A stretch of DNA of 64,000 nt from the NCBI RefSeq assembly GCF_011761945.1, contig NZ_JAASQV010000001.1, forward strand, positions 1,426,001 through 1,490,000, in the 5' to 3' direction. The DNA is from Sphingomonas leidyi (lineage in GTDB: Bacteria; Pseudomonadota; Alphaproteobacteria; Sphingomonadales; Sphingomonadaceae). Position 1 is the first letter of the stretch, and every line of letters begins with the position of its first letter. Shown in pieces: positions 9,875 through 20,785 of the stretch. The position numbers and the translations under genes are program-made. The notes beneath the pieces are model-generated. The model saw only the letters and a list, made by a program, of their open reading frames with translations. It did not search any database and had not been told where the DNA came from.

Positions 9875-10867
9875 TCAACTCTCCTGGGGTCCGAACGGCC
9901 GCGGGCGCGACGGTGCCGGCGGCGCGGGCGGACGCGGCGCGCCGCCATTGCCGCTGCCGCCCAGCGCGTCGCGCGCCAGCTCGCCGATGCCGCCCAGCGT
10001 GCCGATCAGCTGCGTCGCTTCGACCGGGAACAGGATGGTCTTGGCATTGGGCGAAGTGGCGAACTTGCCCACGGCTTCCACATATTTCTGCGCGATGAAG
10101 TAGTTGAGCGACTGGCTCGAGCCCGCCTCGATCGCGTCCGAGACGAGCTGGGTCGCCTTGGCCTCGGCCTCGGCCGAGCGCTCGCGCGCCTCGGCGTCGC
10201 GGAAGGCCGCTTCGCGCCGGCCCTCGGCCTCGAGGATCTTGGACTGTTTCTGGCCCTCGGCGCGCAGGATTTCCGAGGCGCGGGTGCCCTCGGCCTCCAG
10301 GATGTTGGCGCGCTTCTCGCGCTCGGCCTTCATCTGGCGGCCCATCGCGTTGACGATGTCGGCGGGCGGGCGGATGTCCTTGATCTCGACGCGCGTGATC
10401 TTGACGCCCCAGGGCGTCGTCGCATGATCCACCACCGAGAGCAGCCGCGCGTTGATCTCGTCGCGCTTCGACAGCGTCTCGTCCAGGTCCATCGAGCCCA
10501 TCACGGTGCGCAGGTTGGTCGTGGTGAGCTGGAGGAGGGCGATATAGAGGTCCGACACCTCATAGGCCGCCTTGGCCGCGTCGAGGACCTGGAAGAACAC
10601 CACGCCGTCGGTGGAGATCATCGCATTGTCCTTGGTGATGATCTCCTGGCCGGGAATGTCGATCACCTGCTCCATCATGTTCACGCGCCGGCCGACCCGG
10701 TAGAAAAAGGCCGGATAGAAGTTGAAGCCCGGCGTCGCGACCGTGGTGAAGCGGCCGAAATGCTCGATCGTGTACTGATAGCCCTGGCGGACGATCGTGA
10801 CGCTGGAGAAGAGATAGAGCACGACCACCGCCGCCACCGCGCCCAGAAAGACATTGAGTACGAGCAT
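9875..10867 (-). CDS. SPFH/band 7 membrane protein (paraslipin, QmcA type)
   Basis: A 330-residue stomatin-like protein. One N-terminal membrane anchor (residues 4-24) is followed by the SPFH domain ([17 protein letters not shown] through [12 protein letters not shown]), then a long charged coiled coil rich in AEG/AEA repeats and a Pro-rich tail. Such proteins form large oligomers that scaffold membrane domains and modulate proteases. It is cotranscribed with the NfeD gene, the usual arrangement. Confidence 0.92.
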   Translation of the reverse strand: MLVLNVFLGAVAAVVVLYLFSSVTIVRQGYQYTIEHFGRFTTVATPGFNFYPAFFYRVGRRVNMMEQVIDIPGQEIITKDNAMISTDGVVFFQVLDAAKAAYEVSDLYIALLQLTTTNLRTVMGSMDLDETLSKRDEINARLLSVVDHATTPWGVKITRVEIKDIRPPADIVNAMGRQMKAEREKRANILEAEGTRASEILRAEGQKQSKILEAEGRREAAFRDAEARERSAEAEAKATQLVSDAIEAGSSQSLNYFIAQKYVEAVGKFATSPNAKTILFPVEATQLIGTLGGIGELARDALGGSGNGGAPRPPAPPAPSRPRPFGPQES

Positions 10868-10878
10868 TCCGACTCCCC

Positions 10879-10923
10879 CAAAAGAACCTGGCCCGAAAGA
10901 ACGCGGCCCAGAAGAATGTGGCC
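10879..10923. repeat. Three imperfect 15-bp tandem repeats in a divergent promoter region
   Basis: Three consecutive 15-base units read CAAAAGAACCTGGCC, CGAAAGAACGCGGCC and CAGAAGAATGTGGCC (consensus roughly CRRAAGAAYSYGGCC). They fill the space between the divergent SPFH and CitE-like genes, starting 12 bases from the SPFH start codon. The bases are seen directly; a regulatory role is only a guess. Confidence 0.6.
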
Positions 10924-10960
10924 CTCGCCAATCCGCTCCTTGCTAGCATAGAGAAGGGGT

Positions 10961-11800
10961 ATGATCACAGCCCGTCTCGCACCGCGCACCGCCCTGTTCC
11001 TTCCGGCATCGAACCCGCGCGCGATCGAGAAGGCACGGGAGCTTCCCGCCGACCTCGTGATCCTCGATCTGGAAGACGCGGTGAAGGACGCGGACAAGGC
11101 ACAGGCCCGCCTCGCCGCGGTGGCGGCGGTGGCCGAAGGGTTCGGCTCGCGGCTCGCCGCGATCCGCCTGAACGGAATCGGATCGGGCGAGTATCCGGAA
11201 GATGTCGCCGCCGTGGCGTCGTCCGCCGCCGATTTCGCAGTACTGCCCAAGGCCGAGGGGGCCGCCGAGGTCGCCCAGGTGGCGCGTGCGCTCGGCAAGC
11301 CGCTGCTGGCGATGATCGAGACTCCGCTCGGTGTGCTCGCCGCCGCCGCGATCGCCGCGGTACCGGGCGTGGCCGGCCTGATCGCCGGTACCAACGACCT
11401 TGCCGCCACGCTCCGCCTGCCGCCGTCGAGCGGCCGCGCGCAGATGTCGGTCGCGTTGCAGACGATCGTCCTCGCTGCCCGCGCCGGCAGGGTCTGGGCG
11501 CTGGACGGCGTGTTCAATCGGCTCGACGATGCCGAGGGCCTGGCGGCGGAGTGCCGCGAGGGGAGGGCGCTGGGCTTCGACGGCAAGTCGCTGATCCATC
11601 CCGGCCAGCTTGCCATCGCCGCCCGCGCCTTCGGTCCGAGCGAGGCCGAGATCGCCGATGCCCGCGCGCTGATCGCGGCGGCGACGGGAGGGGCCGAGCG
11701 GTATGAGGGGCGGATGATCGAGGCGATGCATGTCGACCAGGCACGGGCCCTGCTCGAGCGCGCCGCCGATCGGACCACTACGGAACATTTCGGAGCCTGA
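10961..11800 (+). CDS. HpcH/HpaI aldolase / citrate lyase beta subunit-like protein
   Basis: A 279-residue TIM-barrel protein of the CitE-like C-C lyase family. Visible family features are LFLPASNPRAIEKA at the start, the acidic metal site LDLEDAVKDADK, PKAEG, IETPLG and SLIHPGQ. CitE-like proteins cleave acyl-CoA esters such as malyl-, citramalyl- or citryl-CoA; no CitD or CitF is nearby, so it is probably a stand-alone CoA-ester lyase. It is divergent from the SPFH gene. The ATG at 10961 has an AGAAGGGG site in front. Confidence 0.82.
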   Translation: MITARLAPRTALFLPASNPRAIEKARELPADLVILDLEDAVKDADKAQARLAAVAAVAEGFGSRLAAIRLNGIGSGEYPEDVAAVASSAADFAVLPKAEGAAEVAQVARALGKPLLAMIETPLGVLAAAAIAAVPGVAGLIAGTNDLAATLRLPPSSGRAQMSVALQTIVLAARAGRVWALDGVFNRLDDAEGLAAECREGRALGFDGKSLIHPGQLAIAARAFGPSEAEIADARALIAAATGGAERYEGRMIEAMHVDQARALLERAADRTTTEHFGA

Positions 11801-11839
11801 AGCCGGCCGGGTTGGGCGGAGAGCCTCTATGATGACCTT

Positions 11840-13763
<1,924 letters not shown>

Positions 13764-13979
13764 GCGACGGTTCCCGATCTAAGACGGGTGGGTAGGTCGG
13801 CTCGGCCGAAGTGATTGCGTGCGCTTGGTAATTCGCTATCCATCGGGATAGTGCCAAGTTTCGATCGCGCCCGACTGCTGCCGGGCTACGCCCCTTTTCG
13901 CCCGCTCAGTGCAGCGCCCGAGATTCCCGCCAACCCCGTTTCGGAGCATCGTCCATCCCCATCGGCCGGCTTCTCCACG

Positions 13980-14864
13980 ATGCAGTTGTGGGGTGCGCTC
14001 GGGCTGAGCGTGGCGATCTGTGCCGTGCTGCTGTGGAAGGCGGAACTCCGGGTGGACCTGCTGCGGCCAGGCAATGCGCCCTATCTCGTCGGGCTCGCGC
14101 TCACCTTCGCGGTTCGACCCGCGCTTGCCAGAACCGGCTTCCGCTGGGCGAAACCGGCATCCGATAGCGCGGACTATTTCGGCCTGTTCACGGCGATGGC
14201 GCTGACCGGTGCGGTGAGCTCCTATCCCCTGGCCGCGTTGTCGCAGGGCTTTGCCGATGCCCCGCTCCAGCGGATCGACGAGGCGCTGCACTTCCACTGG
14301 CTTGCCTGGTACGAGACGGTGGCCGCCCGCCCCAGCCTCCAGCGGCTCGGCGTGGCTGCCTATCAGTGCATCTATTTGATTCCGGCCGTGCTCCTCGCGG
14401 CCTTCGCGATTCGAGGCGAGCGGCGCGAGGCGCACCGCTTCCTTGCCGGCTTCTGGCTGGCCGCGCTGATCACGCTGAGCCTCTACCTGCTGATGCCCGC
14501 CGTCGGCCCTTTGACATATCTCTGGAAGGGTCCGATCCCCTATATGCCGACCAGCGCGATATGGCAGGAGCAGCTGATCCCGGCGTTGCGCGCCCACCAG
14601 GTCGGGCTGGTCAACCTTGACGAGCTGCGCGGCCTGGTCTCGGCGCCGAGCTTCCATACCGCCTCCGGCGTTCTCTACATCGCCGCTGCCTGGCGCTGCG
14701 GCCGCCTGCGCTGGCCGCTGATCCTTCTCACCCTCGCGATGCTGCTGGCGACTCCGATCGAGGGGACGCACTATCTGTCGGATATGATCATCGGGGCCGC
14801 GGTGGCGCTGGCGGCGCTGGCGGCGGCGGCGAGGCTGGTGGAGCGGTTCGGAGCGGCGCACTGA
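13980..14864 (+). CDS. PAP2-superfamily membrane phosphatase-like protein
   Basis: A membrane protein of 294 residues from the ATG at 13980. About six hydrophobic segments and two phosphatase motifs, SAPSFHTASG and GTHYLSDMIIG, identify the PAP2 superfamily (the C-type subgroup also linked to inositol-phosphorylceramide synthase-like enzymes). It probably hydrolyses or transfers a lipid phosphate in the membrane. The frame is open upstream to about 13815 and could start at a GTG at 13851; those 55 residues lack membrane or family character, so the later start is preferred with modest certainty. Confidence 0.75.
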   Translation: MQLWGALGLSVAICAVLLWKAELRVDLLRPGNAPYLVGLALTFAVRPALARTGFRWAKPASDSADYFGLFTAMALTGAVSSYPLAALSQGFADAPLQRIDEALHFHWLAWYETVAARPSLQRLGVAAYQCIYLIPAVLLAAFAIRGERREAHRFLAGFWLAALITLSLYLLMPAVGPLTYLWKGPIPYMPTSAIWQEQLIPALRAHQVGLVNLDELRGLVSAPSFHTASGVLYIAAAWRCGRLRWPLILLTLAMLLATPIEGTHYLSDMIIGAAVALAALAAAARLVERFGAAH

Positions 14865-14876
14865 ACGGGCATGGCG

Positions 14877-15638
14877 TCAGCGCCTGCGATAGGCGTACAT
14901 GCTTGTCTCGTAGGGAAAGGCGATCTCGCCCCCGCCGGCCAGTTCGGGCGTTCGGGCGATGAACGCCCGGATGTCGCGCTCGACCTCGTCGCGTTGTTCC
15001 GCGGGAAGCCCGGCGATGAAACTCACCGAAAGCGTGCGCCTGAGCACCACCTGCTCGGCGGTGCCGATATGGGCGTTGCGGACATGGCGCTCGTCGACCG
15101 GTTCGAAACCGGGCGCGGGGAAGACGCTGCGCCATGCGCCGGTGCGATAGCGCGGGGTGTCGCCTTCATGGCGGTTGGTGATTTCGGAAAGCGCCGCGAC
15201 CCAGGGCACCGCCTCGTCGCGGCCGTTCCAGATCAGGCCGAGCATCCCTCCCGGCACCAGCACCCGGTGCATTTCCGCCAGTGCCGCGGGCGTGGCAAAC
15301 CAGTGGAAGGCCTGCGCGCAGACCATGGCATCGACCGAGGCATCGGGAAGCGGGATCGCCTCGGCGGTTCCGGCCAGCGCCTCCACGTCGGGATGGGCGC
15401 GGACCAACTGCTCCCGCATCTCGGCGATCGGCTCGACGGCGACGATGTCTCCGCCGGCTTCCCGCAGCACCGGGATGAACTTTCCGGTGCCGGCACCAAC
15501 CTCGAGCACCCGGCGGCCCGGGCCGATGTGCAGAACCTCGCGCAGCCAGGCGAGCGCTTCGGGCGGATAGCCCGGCCGGCCGGCGGCATAGTCCCTTGCA
15601 CCCCGGTGATATCCCCTTGACTGTTCGTGGACCCGCAT
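14877..15638 (-). CDS. Class I SAM-dependent methyltransferase
   Basis: A 253-residue methyltransferase of the UbiE/type 11 kind. The SAM-binding motif I is VLEVGAGTGKF (about residues 44-54), followed by an acidic VAVEP strand, the QAFHWF motif typical of this subgroup, and the VLVPGG turn. The N-terminal ARDYAAGRPGYPPEAL segment is common in this family. The substrate is unknown. It is convergent with the PAP2 gene, only 12 bases apart. The 173-base stretch on its upstream side holds no gene that I can see. Confidence 0.85.
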   Translation of the reverse strand: MRVHEQSRGYHRGARDYAAGRPGYPPEALAWLREVLHIGPGRRVLEVGAGTGKFIPVLREAGGDIVAVEPIAEMREQLVRAHPDVEALAGTAEAIPLPDASVDAMVCAQAFHWFATPAALAEMHRVLVPGGMLGLIWNGRDEAVPWVAALSEITNRHEGDTPRYRTGAWRSVFPAPGFEPVDERHVRNAHIGTAEQVVLRRTLSVSFIAGLPAEQRDEVERDIRAFIARTPELAGGGEIAFPYETSMYAYRRR

Positions 15639-15811
15639 CGCGCCAGCTCCCTGTCCCGCATCGTCACCGTCAACGCGCCGGCCGGCCCGCCGGGCCCGTG
15701 CCGATCAGGAAAGCCAGCGCATTCGGCACCGCCCTTCGCAAGCGGCCCGGTTGTCCGCCGCGCAGGTTCGCGCGCGGCGATAGGAGGGGGAGGCAGGAGC
15801 GGGCTGCCCGC

Positions 15812-16981
15812 TCAGTCCCCATAGCCGATCCGCACCGCGCCTGCAGCCTCGGCCGCCACCCGTCGCGCCGTATCGGTATCGCTTGCCAGGGCGAGCGCCA
15901 CGCCCATTCGCCGATAGGGTCGCGAATTCGGCTTGCCGAAGATGCGCACGTCCACCTCGCCGCCCGGCACGGCCAGCGCCTCGGCCAGCCCCGCATAGGA
16001 AAGCGCCTCCGAAGCCCGGTCCGCCAGGATCACGGCGCTTGCCGAAGGTCCGCGCAGCGCGATCGACGGGATCGGCAGGCCCATCACCGCCCGTGCGTGC
16101 AGGTCGAACTCGCTTAGGTTCTGCGAGATCAAGGTCACCATGCCGGTGTCATGGGGGCGGGGCGACAGTTCGGAGAAGATCACCTCTTCGCCCTTCACGA
16201 AGAACTCCACGCCGAAGATGCCATAGCCGCCCAGATCGTCGACGACCTTGCGGGCCATGTCCTGCGCATCTGCGATGGCGGAGGCCGACATGGCGGCGGG
16301 TTGCCAGCTCTCCTGATAGTCGCCGCGCTCCTGGCGGTGGCCGATCGGCGGGCAGAAGAGCACGCCGGCGCGCGTGCGGATCGTCAGCAGCGTGATCTCA
16401 TAGTCGAAGTCGACGAACTCCTCGACGATCACGCGCTTGCGGTCGCCGCGCATATTGGCCACGGCATAGTCCCAGGCCGCTTCCAGCGCACCCGCCTCGC
16501 GCACCGTGCTCTGGCCCTTGCCCGAAGAGGACATGACCGGCTTGATCACGCAGGGCAGTCCGGTGTGCCCGGCCCCGGCCAGCACTTCTTCCAGGCTTTC
16601 GGCGTACCGGTATCGGGACGTGCGCAGGCCCAGCTCCACGGCGGCGACCTCGCGGATGCCGTCGCGGTTCATCGTCATCATTGTCGCGCGAGCGGAGGGG
16701 ACGATGGCGAAGCCCTCCGCCTCCAGCTCGGCGAGCACTTCGGTGCGGATCGCCTCCACTTCGGGCACGACATAGTCCGGCCGGTGCTTCTCCACCGCCG
16801 CGCGCAGCAGCGCGCCGTCGAGCATCGGGAACACTTCGAAATCGTCCGCCACCTGCATCGCGGGTGCACCCGCATAGGCATCGCACGCGATCACCTGGGC
16901 GCCCAGCCGCTTGGCGGAGATCGCGAATTCGCGGCCAAGCTCGCCCGAGCCGAGGAGCAGGATCTTCGCCGTGAATGCCAT
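15812..16981 (-). CDS. purT: Formate-dependent phosphoribosylglycinamide formyltransferase
   Basis: A 389-residue ATP-grasp enzyme that formylates GAR with formate and ATP, the third step of purine synthesis. The start (MAFTAKILLLGSGELGREFAIS), the ATP-grasp core (KPVMSSSGKGQS, EEFVDFDYEITLLT) and FSELSPRPHDTGMVTLISQ are all diagnostic. PurK is similar but lacks the last motif. The ATG at 16981 has AAGGG in front; the longer open frame upstream is not coding. Confidence 0.95.
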   Translation of the reverse strand: MAFTAKILLLGSGELGREFAISAKRLGAQVIACDAYAGAPAMQVADDFEVFPMLDGALLRAAVEKHRPDYVVPEVEAIRTEVLAELEAEGFAIVPSARATMMTMNRDGIREVAAVELGLRTSRYRYAESLEEVLAGAGHTGLPCVIKPVMSSSGKGQSTVREAGALEAAWDYAVANMRGDRKRVIVEEFVDFDYEITLLTIRTRAGVLFCPPIGHRQERGDYQESWQPAAMSASAIADAQDMARKVVDDLGGYGIFGVEFFVKGEEVIFSELSPRPHDTGMVTLISQNLSEFDLHARAVMGLPIPSIALRGPSASAVILADRASEALSYAGLAEALAVPGGEVDVRIFGKPNSRPYRRMGVALALASDTDTARRVAAEAAGAVRIGYGD

Positions 16982-17148
16982 ATGCTTGCCCTTACGATCG
17001 GAGGATGCCCGCGTCCCTGGCCGGATAGGGGCGGATTGTCGAGATTTCGCTGTCAAAACAGGAAATGTTCTGCTTGTGCGGGAAAGATGCGTGGCACGAT
17101 TTTTCCCATTTCCGTTCGCTCGTGCACCCGTTCGGCGAGTTTGATGGC

Positions 17149-18333
17149 GTGAACCCCGCGGCACGGCTCCAGGCTGCCATCGACCTGCTCGACAAGATCA
17201 TCGCCGCCGCCCGCGATCAGGGTGGATCGGCCGATACGATCATCGCCCGCTGGTTCGGCGAACGCCGCTATGCCGGCTCCAAGGATCGTCGGGCCATCCG
17301 CGCGCTGGTCTATGACGCGATCCGCATGCTCGGCGAGCGCCCGGAGAGCGGCCGCGCCGCCATGCTGGCGCTGGTCCGGCGCCAGCCCGAGCTGGCTGCA
17401 CTGTTCGACGGATCGCCCTATGGTCCCACGTCGATCGCGCCCGATGAACCCGTCGCCGCGGCGGGCGTGCTGCCGGCCTGGCTGGCCGAGGCTTTCGCCC
17501 TGTCCGGCCTGGATGCCGATGAGCAGGCGGCGCTGCTCGAGCGCGCGCCGCTCGATATCCGCGTCAACACGCTCAAGGCCGACCCGGCGGCGATCCAGGC
17601 CGAGATCCCCGGCGCCGTGCCGCTGCCGTGCTTGTCCGCCGGCCTGCGGGTGCCGTCGGATGCGGCTGTCGAGCAGCTGCCCGCCTATAAGGAGGGCCGG
17701 CTCGAAGTGCAGGACGCCGGCAGCCAGTTCGTCAGCCTGGCGGCGGGGGTGGAGCGCGGGCAGCACGTCATCGACCTGTGTGCCGGCGGCGGCGGCAAGA
17801 CCCTCGCACTGGCCGCAGCGATGGCGAACCATGGTTCGATCCTCGCCTGCGATATCGATCGCCCGCGGCTTTCGCGGCTGATGCCCCGTGCCGAGCGGGC
17901 GGGGGTGTCTATTGCCGAGACACGCCTCCTCAACCCGAACCAGGAGGCAGCGATGCTCGCCGACCAGGCCGGCCGTGCGGATGCGGTGCTGATCGATGCG
18001 CCTTGCTCCGGCACCGGCACTTGGCGTCGCAATCCCGAGGCGCGCTGGCGGCTTACGCCGCAGCGCCTGGACCGTTATGTCGCGACTCAGGCCGCGCTGC
18101 TCGATATCGGCGCCGATCTTGTGCGCCCCGGCGGCGTGCTCGTGCACGTCGTCTGCTCGCTGCTCGATGCGGAAGGTGCGGGTCAGGCCCAGGCGTTCCT
18201 CGACCGGCATCCGGGCTGGAGCGCCCAGCCGCTGTCGCTCGGCGCCGGCACGCCGCATGGCCCGGGACTGCGCTTCACCCCGCTTGCGGACTCGACCGAT
18301 GGCTTTTTTGTCGCGAGGATGCGCCGGCCATGA
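17149..18333 (+). CDS. RsmB-like rRNA cytosine-C5 methyltransferase
   Basis: A 394-residue RsmB/Nop2-type methyltransferase that probably makes m5C in 16S rRNA (C967 in E. coli). It has an N-terminal NusB-like helical domain (to about residue 140), then the Rossmann methylase with VIDLCAGGGGKTLAL and the two active-site cysteines: Cys286 in DAPCSGTGTWRRNPE and Cys336 in VVCSLL. A GTG start at 17149 (NPAARLQAAIDLL) fits homologues; an in-frame GTG at 17122 is an alternative. It is divergent from purT. Confidence 0.87.
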   Translation: MNPAARLQAAIDLLDKIIAAARDQGGSADTIIARWFGERRYAGSKDRRAIRALVYDAIRMLGERPESGRAAMLALVRRQPELAALFDGSPYGPTSIAPDEPVAAAGVLPAWLAEAFALSGLDADEQAALLERAPLDIRVNTLKADPAAIQAEIPGAVPLPCLSAGLRVPSDAAVEQLPAYKEGRLEVQDAGSQFVSLAAGVERGQHVIDLCAGGGGKTLALAAAMANHGSILACDIDRPRLSRLMPRAERAGVSIAETRLLNPNQEAAMLADQAGRADAVLIDAPCSGTGTWRRNPEARWRLTPQRLDRYVATQAALLDIGADLVRPGGVLVHVVCSLLDAEGAGQAQAFLDRHPGWSAQPLSLGAGTPHGPGLRFTPLADSTDGFFVARMRRP

Positions 18334-18362
18334 TAGCGACGGGGCAGATTTCGGAGAATGTG

Positions 18363-18878
18363 ATGCGTTTCACTGCGATTGGGGCGGCCGGTGCGTTGCT
18401 GCTGCTGTCGGTTTCCACCTCGCTGATGGCGCAGCGTGCAGACAACCAGATCGATCCGCGTTCGATGGAACTCGTCAGGCAGGGCCGCGCGGCGCTGGCA
18501 GCCGGCAATGTCGACGGCGCGGGCGATGCGCTGGAGAGCGCCTTGGCGGTGGATCCACGCAATCGCGAAGCCTATCTCGTCCTCGCCGAGATCGCCCGCA
18601 AGAACAGCCTGCCGGGCAAGGCGATCCGGCTCTATCGCGAGGCGCTGAGCCTCGAGCCGAACGATACCGCGGCGCTGCGCGGCCAGGGCGAGGCGATGGT
18701 CGCCAAGGGTGCGATGGAGCGCGCCAAGGAGAATCTGGCCAAGATCGAGAAGCTTTGCGCCAAGGCATGTGCCGACGCGACTCAGCTCTCGGCGGCGATC
18801 GCCAAGGGGCCGCCGGTCACCACCGCCCAGGCCGAGCCCGTGCCGGCGCCGAGCGCCACGCCGACGGCCAAGCCCTGA
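18363..18878 (+). CDS. Exported tetratricopeptide repeat protein
   Basis: A 171-residue secreted or periplasmic protein. A signal peptide (residues 1-23, ending MAQ) is followed by two to three TPR-like helical pairs (about residues 33-110: ALAAGNVDGAGDALESALAVDP, then LPGKAIRLYREALSLEP) and a Pro/Ala-rich tail. TPRs mediate protein-protein contact; the partner is unknown. The ATG at 18363 has GGAGAA in front, 29 bases after the RsmB-like gene. Confidence 0.8.
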   Translation: MRFTAIGAAGALLLLSVSTSLMAQRADNQIDPRSMELVRQGRAALAAGNVDGAGDALESALAVDPRNREAYLVLAEIARKNSLPGKAIRLYREALSLEPNDTAALRGQGEAMVAKGAMERAKENLAKIEKLCAKACADATQLSAAIAKGPPVTTAQAEPVPAPSATPTAKP

Positions 18879-18976
18879 TCCCGCTTGCCCAGGCCCCGAT
18901 CCGGCCTGCAATATAGGATTTCGCCTGTCGGGTTGCCCCGGCGGGCCGTGCCGGTGCCGCCCGCTCCTTGAGGGGT

Positions 18977-19792
18977 TCAACCCAGGATACGGGCCAGCGC
19001 GACGAATTCAGCGACGGTCACCGTCTCGGCGCGGCGGCTTGAATCGATGCCCAGCGACTCCATCGCCGCCAGCGCGCCGGGCACGCCCTTCAGGCTCTGG
19101 CGCAGCATCTTGCGGCGCTGGCCGAAGGCGGCGGCGGTGAGCGTCTCCAGCGTCTTCAGCCGCACGCCCTCCGGCGACGCGCCGGGGACGATGTGGACGA
19201 CGGCCGACATCACCTTGGGCGGCGGGGTGAAGGCCGAGCGGTGGACGTTCATCGCGATCTTCGGAGTGGAGCGCCACTGGGCGAGTACCGCCAGCCGGCC
19301 ATAATGTTCGGTGCCGGGGCCGGCGACGATCCGCTCGGCGACTTCCTTCTGGAACATCAGCGTCAGGCTGGCCCACCAGGGCGCCCATTCGGCCGAGAGC
19401 CAGCCCACAAGCAGCGCCGTGCCGACATTATAGGGCAGGTTGGCGACGACATGGGGCTTGCCCTGGAACAGCGCAGGCGCGTCCACTTCCAGCGCATCGC
19501 CTTCGATGACGCGGAGCTTGCCCGGAAAATAGGTGTCGAGTTCCTCCAGCGCGGGAATGCAACGCCGGTCCCGTTCCACCGCGGTGACGCTGGCCCCGCC
19601 CTGGAGCAGCGCGCGCGTGAGGCCGCCGGGGCCGGGGCCGACCTCGAACACTTCGGCGCCTTCGAGCCTGCCCGGCACCTTGGCGATGCGGGCAAGGAGC
19701 TGGTGGTCGAACAGGAAATTCTGGCCCAGCGCCTTGCTCGCGCTGAGACCATATTTGCCGATGACTTCCCGGAGAGGCGGAAGCTCGGTCAC
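18977..19792 (-). CDS. rsmA: 16S rRNA adenine dimethyltransferase
   Basis: This 271-residue KsgA-type enzyme dimethylates two adjacent adenines near the 3' end of 16S rRNA. Motifs: [10 protein letters not shown], the SAM site [17 protein letters not shown] and the catalytic NLPYNV. The GTG start overlaps the TGA stop of pdxA by three bases (GTGA). It is the last gene of the lptD-surA-pdxA-rsmA unit, the same order as in E. coli. Confidence 0.96.
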   Translation of the reverse strand: MTELPPLREVIGKYGLSASKALGQNFLFDHQLLARIAKVPGRLEGAEVFEVGPGPGGLTRALLQGGASVTAVERDRRCIPALEELDTYFPGKLRVIEGDALEVDAPALFQGKPHVVANLPYNVGTALLVGWLSAEWAPWWASLTLMFQKEVAERIVAGPGTEHYGRLAVLAQWRSTPKIAMNVHRSAFTPPPKVMSAVVHIVPGASPEGVRLKTLETLTAAAFGQRRKMLRQSLKGVPGALAAMESLGIDSSRRAETVTVAEFVALARILG

Positions 19793-20784
19793 GCCGCGGC
19801 TTCGGCCCGGCGCTGCGTGGCGCTGGCAGCCATCTTGATTGCGGCGATCATCGCCCCGGGATTGGCAGCGTCGGTGCCGGCGATGCCGAAGGCGGTACCA
19901 TGGTCGGGCGAGGTGCGGACGATGGGCAGGCCGAGGGTGATGTTCACGCCTTCGTCGAAGTGCAGCGTCTTGATCGGGATCAGCGCCTGGTCGTGCGTCG
20001 GGCAGAGCGCGGCATCATAGCCGGCCCGGGCACGCGCATGGAACATCGCATCGGCGGCGAAGGGTCCGATCGCGTCGATGCCTTCCTCGCGCAGCCGGGC
20101 GATGGCGGGCTGGAGCACGTCGATCTCCTCGCGCCCGATCTCCCCGCTTTCGCCGGCATGGGGGTTGAGGCCGGCAAAGGCGAGCCGGGGGCGCTCGATG
20201 CCGAAATTGCGCAGCAGCCCGCGTGCGGTGACGCGCGCCTTGGTGAGCACCAGGTCGATGGTGAGCAGTTCGGGCACCCGGGCCAGCGGCTCGTGTACCG
20301 TGATCGGCACCACTCGCAGCGTGGGGCCGGCAAGCATCATCACGGCGTTCTCGGGCGCGATGCCGCAACGTTCGGCGACGAATTCGGTCTGGCCGGGATG
20401 CGTGAAGCCGATCTTGTAGAGCTGGACCTTCGATACCGGGCCGGTCACCACGCCGCCGGCCGCGCCGGCATTGGCGAGGCCCACCGCCAGTTCGAGCGAC
20501 TGGAGCGCCGCCTTCGCGCTGGCCTCGTCGGGGCTGCCCGGGGTGACTTCGCAGGTGTCGCTTACCGCAAGCACCGGAAGCGCGTCCCCGAAGACGCCCG
20601 CTGCTTCGTCCGGATTGTTGATGCGGGCGACCGGACCGTCCCACACGCGTTCGACGGCGGCGGGACAGCCGATGGCAAAGAAGGGCGCGAGCGAGTGGAG
20701 CTCCCGCGCCTTCCATGCCTTGGCTGTGATCTCGGGGCCGATTCCGGCCGAATCGCCCATCGATATGGCGAGCGGCCGGGTCAC
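19789..20784 (-). CDS. pdxA: 4-hydroxythreonine-4-phosphate dehydrogenase
   Basis: This 331-residue enzyme oxidises 4-phosphohydroxy-L-threonine in pyridoxal phosphate synthesis. The N-terminus [16 protein letters not shown] is diagnostic, and the three metal-binding histidines lie in [17 protein letters not shown] and DAMFHAR. The GTG start at 20784 lies one base after the surA stop (TGA-A-GTG), so translation is probably coupled; no good Shine-Dalgarno is visible. Confidence 0.95.
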   Translation of the reverse strand: MTRPLAISMGDSAGIGPEITAKAWKARELHSLAPFFAIGCPAAVERVWDGPVARINNPDEAAGVFGDALPVLAVSDTCEVTPGSPDEASAKAALQSLELAVGLANAGAAGGVVTGPVSKVQLYKIGFTHPGQTEFVAERCGIAPENAVMMLAGPTLRVVPITVHEPLARVPELLTIDLVLTKARVTARGLLRNFGIERPRLAFAGLNPHAGESGEIGREEIDVLQPAIARLREEGIDAIGPFAADAMFHARARAGYDAALCPTHDQALIPIKTLHFDEGVNITLGLPIVRTSPDHGTAFGIAGTDAANPGAMIAAIKMAASATQRRAEAAA

Positions 20785-20785
20785 T

